From assembly GCA_903958265.1 (NCBI GenBank), contig CAJBSQ010000680.1, positions 1 to 8,745 of the forward strand: a DNA stretch of 8,745 nt, in the 5' to 3' direction. A program made the translations under genes and the position numbers. The notes under the pieces were generated by a model. The model had not been told where the DNA came from and made no database searches. It was given only the letters and a program-made list of their open reading frames with translations. This stretch comes from an uncultured Planctomycetaceae bacterium (GTDB lineage: Bacteria; Planctomycetota; Planctomycetia; Pirellulales; UBA1268). Below, piece after piece: positions 6,352-8,745 of this stretch (position 1 is the first letter of the stretch; every line of letters begins with the position of its first letter).

Positions 6352-6357
6352 TACAAT
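6352..6357 (+). promoter_or_regulatory. Candidate -10 element of proS
   Basis: TACAAT (5 of 6 matches to TATAAT), 54 bases upstream of the proS ATG. A -35 is weak: TTTCCC at 6327-6332 with 19-base spacing. The element lies in the 106-base divergent intergenic region shared with the YhaM-like gene. Confidence 0.4.
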
Positions 6358-6411
6358 CCCGGCCCGCCGCCTCTCGCGGCAGGAACCGCAGGAGCATCCC
6401 CGGAGCGACCC

Positions 6412-7914
6412 ATGCCCGACACCGCCATCAGCCCCACGCGGGCGCAGGACTATCCAGAGTGGTACCAGCAGGTCGTGCGGGCCGCCGACCTCGCCGAGCA
6501 GTCGCCCGTGCGCGGGTGCATGGTGATCAAGCCCCACGGCTACGCCATCTGGGAGCGGATGCAGACGATCCTCGACCGGATGTTTAAGGAGACGGGGCAC
6601 CAAAACGCCTACTTTCCGCTGTTCATCCCGCTCTCCTACCTCGAGCAGGAGGCGAAGCACGTCGAGGGCTTCGCCAAGGAGTGCGCGGTGGTCACGCACC
6701 ACCGGCTGGAACTCGGGCCCGACGGCAAGCTGATTCCCACGGGCAAGCTCGAGGAGCCGCTCGTGGTGCGGCCGACGAGCGAGACGATCATCGGCGCGAT
6801 GTATGCGAAGTGGATCCAGTCGTGGCGCGACCTGCCGATGCTGATCAACCAGTGGGCCAACGTCGTTCGCTGGGAGATGCGGCCGCGGCTGTTCCTGCGA
6901 ACGGCGGAGTTTCTCTGGCAGGAGGGGCACACGGCCCACGCCACGAGCGCGGAGGCGGTCGAAGAGACGCTGCGGATGCTCGAGGTGTACGCCACGTTCG
7001 CCGAGCGGGATCTCGCGATGCCCGTGGTGAAGGGGCCGAAGCCGGCGGCGGAGCGGTTTCCTGGGGCGGTCGACACCTACTCGATCGAGGCGATGATGCA
7101 GGATGGCAAGGCGCTGCAGGCCGGCACCTCCCACTTTCTCGGCCAAAACTTCGCCAAGGCGCAGAGCATCAAGTTTGCCAGCACCAGCGGTGCGGAGGAG
7201 TTTTGCTGGACGACCTCGTGGGGCGTGTCCACGCGGTTGATCGGCGCTGTGATCATGACGCATGCCGATGACGACGGCCTCGCGCTGCCGCCGCGGATCG
7301 CGCCGGCGCAGGTGGTGCTGCTGCCGATCCACCGCACCGACGAGGAGAAGGCGCTGGTCATGGAGGCCTGCCGGAAGCTGCAGGCCGAACTTGGAGCCGC
7401 ACGGTTTGGCGACGAGCCGATTCGCGTGAAGGTTGACGCCCGCGAGATGCGGGGGGGCGACAAGGTCTGGCAGCACATCAAGCAGGGCGTGCCGATCCGT
7501 GTCGAAATCGGACCGCGCGACCTCGCGTCGGGGGCGGTGAGCATGACGCGTCGCGATCGGGGGCCGAAGGAGCGGGTGGCGGTGCCGCTGGCCGAGTTCG
7601 CCACGCGGGCTCCGGCGATCCTCGAAGAGATTCAGCGAGGGATGTTCGAGCGGGCGGAGGCCTTCCGGGCTGAGCGGACGGTGCGGCTCGGTTCGGCGGC
7701 GGAGGTGCACGAGTTCTTCGGGGCAGGGGAGGGGGTGGGCCGCGGTGGCTTCGCCCACGTTCACGTTGCCGACGACCCGGCGGTGGCTGCCGCCTTCGAT
7801 CCACTGAAGGTGACCGTGCGGTGCATCCCGATGGAGGGCGACGACGAGCCGGGCACCTGCGTGGTGACGGGGAAGCCGGTGCCGCGGCGGAGTGTGCTGG
7901 CGCGGTCGTATTGA
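6412..7914 (+). CDS. proS: Prolyl-tRNA synthetase, archaeal/eukaryotic-type (no editing insertion)
   Basis: A 500-residue class II aminoacyl-tRNA synthetase charging tRNA-Pro with proline. The N-terminus DYPEWYQQVVRAADLAEQSPVRG (13-35) and PHGYAIWERMQ are typical of the short ProRS type. The class II core is intact: VRPTSETIIGAMYAKWIQSWRDLP (119-142), motif 2 RWEMRPRLFLRTAEFLWQEGHTAH (153-176), the proline-binding region around GTSHFLGQNFAK (238-249), and motif 3 GVSTRLIGAVIMTHADDDGL (271-290). The anticodon-binding domain follows from about 300, and the protein ends in the usual terminal Tyr. No insertion editing domain lies between motifs 2 and 3. The C-terminal zinc domain is degenerate: only Cys471 and Cys483 remain nearby. 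The ATG at 6412 is chosen because GGAG lies six bases upstream (6402-6405) and the preceding frame overlaps the divergent promoter. Confidence 0.96.
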   Translation: MPDTAISPTRAQDYPEWYQQVVRAADLAEQSPVRGCMVIKPHGYAIWERMQTILDRMFKETGHQNAYFPLFIPLSYLEQEAKHVEGFAKECAVVTHHRLELGPDGKLIPTGKLEEPLVVRPTSETIIGAMYAKWIQSWRDLPMLINQWANVVRWEMRPRLFLRTAEFLWQEGHTAHATSAEAVEETLRMLEVYATFAERDLAMPVVKGPKPAAERFPGAVDTYSIEAMMQDGKALQAGTSHFLGQNFAKAQSIKFASTSGAEEFCWTTSWGVSTRLIGAVIMTHADDDGLALPPRIAPAQVVLLPIHRTDEEKALVMEACRKLQAELGAARFGDEPIRVKVDAREMRGGDKVWQHIKQGVPIRVEIGPRDLASGAVSMTRRDRGPKERVAVPLAEFATRAPAILEEIQRGMFERAEAFRAERTVRLGSAAEVHEFFGAGEGVGRGGFAHVHVADDPAVAAAFDPLKVTVRCIPMEGDDEPGTCVVTGKPVPRRSVLARSY

Positions 7915-7931
7915 CCGGGCAGATCCCCCGG
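7915..7931 (+). terminator. Weak hairpin immediately after proS
   Basis: CCGGG (7915-7919) pairs with CCCGG (7927-7931) across a 7-base loop, directly after the proS stop. An alternative CCCC/GGGG stem (7926-7929 with 7934-7937) is mutually exclusive with it. There is no T-tract. The rest of the gap to 8037 holds only a 5-bp GTGCC/GGCAC hairpin (7951-7968) and no gene I can support. Confidence 0.25.
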
Positions 7932-8037
7932 CAGGGGTTCAACAAAGTTGGTGCCTCACTTGCGGCACATCACAGTCGATGGACGCGATCCGCACACTCG
8001 AGACCGAGTGCCGAGCCGCCGGCAGTGGTATGAAAGG

Positions 8038-8472
8038 TCAATCCTGTGTCAGCGGGTCATGGATCACCAGTCCGGGGATCTTCACGAAGCCGCGATCATG
8101 CGTCCACACCTCAGTGGCTCCGCCGTCGAGTGCACACAGACCGATTTGCAGATCGAAGATCCTCACCCCCGTCACCCCCAGATCCGCAGCGAGCCGTACG
8201 AGCCGCGTTGAAAAAGCGGGCCCGGGAACGAGGTCTTCTACGCCACCATCCCGTAGCGACGCCAGGAAGTCCACGGCGGCCTCGGGGGGCGAAGGTCTGC
8301 CAGCGGCGGTCGGATGGGTGACGATACAAAAAAACTCCGCGACGCTTGGCATCGTGATGCCGCACCCGCCGGACGCATTCAAGGCAGACTCGATCGCGCC
8401 CCGTGCAGCACGGTGTTCAGGAGTAGCAGACCGATGCGCGTAGATGAGAAGATTGGTGTCGATCGCGATCAT
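8038..8472 (-). CDS. vapC: VapC-family PIN-domain ribonuclease toxin
   Basis: A 144-residue PIN-domain protein, presumed Mg-dependent endoribonuclease toxin of a type II toxin-antitoxin pair. It opens with MIAIDTNLLIYAHR, and the acidic metal-binding residues are all present: D5, E46 (SVAEFF), D107 (RIFDLQIG) and D126 (THDRGF). The toxin therefore looks catalytically intact. VapC family members typically cleave tRNA or rRNA; the target here cannot be told from sequence. The ATG at 8472 overlaps the vapB stop as ATGA, the usual coupled arrangement; an in-frame ATG at 8490 would add six residues and overlap vapB more deeply. Base composition is less GC-rich than upstream genes (58% over 8041-8160 by hand count, against 78% in a gcvT line), suggesting separate acquisition. 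Convergent with proS. Confidence 0.92.
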   Translation of the reverse strand: MIAIDTNLLIYAHRSATPEHRAARGAIESALNASGGCGITMPSVAEFFCIVTHPTAAGRPSPPEAAVDFLASLRDGGVEDLVPGPAFSTRLVRLAADLGVTGVRIFDLQIGLCALDGGATEVWTHDRGFVKIPGLVIHDPLTQD

Positions 8473-8714
8473 CGCTGGTGCCGCAGCCATTCGTGCATCG
8501 CGGCTCGGTCAGACACATCGACGCCGGGTGGTAGCCCGCCAGCCACGGTAATCCAGCGGATCACGGGCACCTTCGCACGGCGGCGGGAGGCATCCTGCGC
8601 GAGTTCCGCCCGGAGGCCGCGCTCGATGAGGGCTCGGAGCGGCTGACGGAGTTCCGCGGCCCGCTTCTTTGCTGCAATGAACAGGTCGTCCGGGATTTCA
8701 ACGGTCGTTTTCAT
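8469..8714 (-). CDS. vapB: VapB-type antitoxin with N-terminal ribbon-helix-helix-like region
   Basis: An 81-residue protein directly upstream of vapC, overlapping it by four bases. The N-terminus MKTTVEIPDDLFIAAKKRAAE followed by LRALIERGLRAEL matches the strand-helix-helix pattern of ribbon-helix-helix DNA-binding antitoxins. The C-terminal part, ending in DRAAMHEWLRHQR, would be the toxin-binding segment. It should neutralise VapC and, with it, repress its own promoter. I chose ATG 8714 because the RHH strand begins there and a -10-like TATGCT ends seven bases upstream. ATG 8726 adds only four residues and lies inside that element. Neither start has a clear Shine-Dalgarno. Class assignment rests on pattern and on the neighbouring toxin. 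Confidence 0.87.
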   Translation of the reverse strand: MKTTVEIPDDLFIAAKKRAAELRQPLRALIERGLRAELAQDASRRRAKVPVIRWITVAGGLPPGVDVSDRAAMHEWLRHQR

Positions 8715-8736
8715 ATGGGAAAGCATATTCCCGTAT
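8713..8736. promoter_or_regulatory. Candidate VapBC operator overlapping the vapB promoter
   Basis: Inverted repeat with arms ATATGGGAA (8713-8721) and TTCCCGTAT (8728-8736), 8 of 9 positions paired, around a 6-base centre. On the minus strand the centre (8727-8722) reads TATGCT, a -10-like hexamer. A dimeric RHH repressor bound here would block it. The matching -35 would fall at or beyond the window edge. Confidence 0.5.
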
Positions 8737-8745
8737 TTATGGCAC

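Noticed and set aside
6178..7764. A 528-codon open frame on the minus strand opposite proS
   Set aside because: Its composition is His/Arg/Leu/Pro-rich without motifs, and proS on the other strand is complete.
7930..8037. GGGGTTCAA at 7934-7942, resembling a tRNA T-arm, and a short plus-strand frame from 7948
   Set aside because: No acceptor, D-arm or anticodon stem can be built around the motif, and the frame runs antisense to vapC without any recognisable domain.

Overview
The window looks like chromosomal DNA from a high-GC planctomycete, probably of the Pirellulales type. This is inferred from the high GC, the RNase R and YhaM-like proteins, the short ProRS without an editing insertion, and a small membrane-anchored protein of a kind I associate with planctomycetes. 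No 16S or other decisive marker is present. Most of it is ordinary housekeeping sequence. I find no CRISPR array, insertion sequence, tRNA or rRNA, and no large undescribed system.

Left part, minus strand (4444 down to 1): a co-directional run rnr (RNase R), gcvT (T-protein), gcvH (H-protein), and a lipoyl/octanoyl-transferase family gene cut by the window edge. gcvT acts on the aminomethyl group carried by the lipoyl arm of GcvH. The last gene, whose start overlaps the gcvH stop (GTGA), belongs to the family that attaches octanoate or lipoate to such carrier proteins. The P-protein genes are not in the window.

Middle: a 303-base gene-free stretch, then a plus-strand gene (4748-5281) for a small membrane-anchored protein of unknown function. 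It converges on a minus-strand YhaM-type OB-fold plus HD-domain exoribonuclease (5340-6305); a 10-bp perfect inverted repeat lies at the convergence point. Two putative 3'-5' exoribonucleases therefore sit within 1 kb of each other.

Right part: proS (6412-7914, plus) is divergent from the YhaM-like gene. It encodes the archaeal/eukaryotic-type prolyl-tRNA synthetase without an editing insertion and with a degenerate C-terminal zinc site. Then comes a minus-strand vapBC toxin-antitoxin pair (8714 to 8038). Its base composition is less GC-rich than its neighbours, and a candidate operator palindrome encloses a -10 element just upstream of vapB.

The observations most worth a second look are regulatory: probable leaderless starts for the YhaM-like gene and vapB, the vapB palindrome, a 13-bp hairpin spanning the rnr stop codon, and a LipM-like cysteine motif plus Gly-Ser linker in the lipoyl-transferase family protein.
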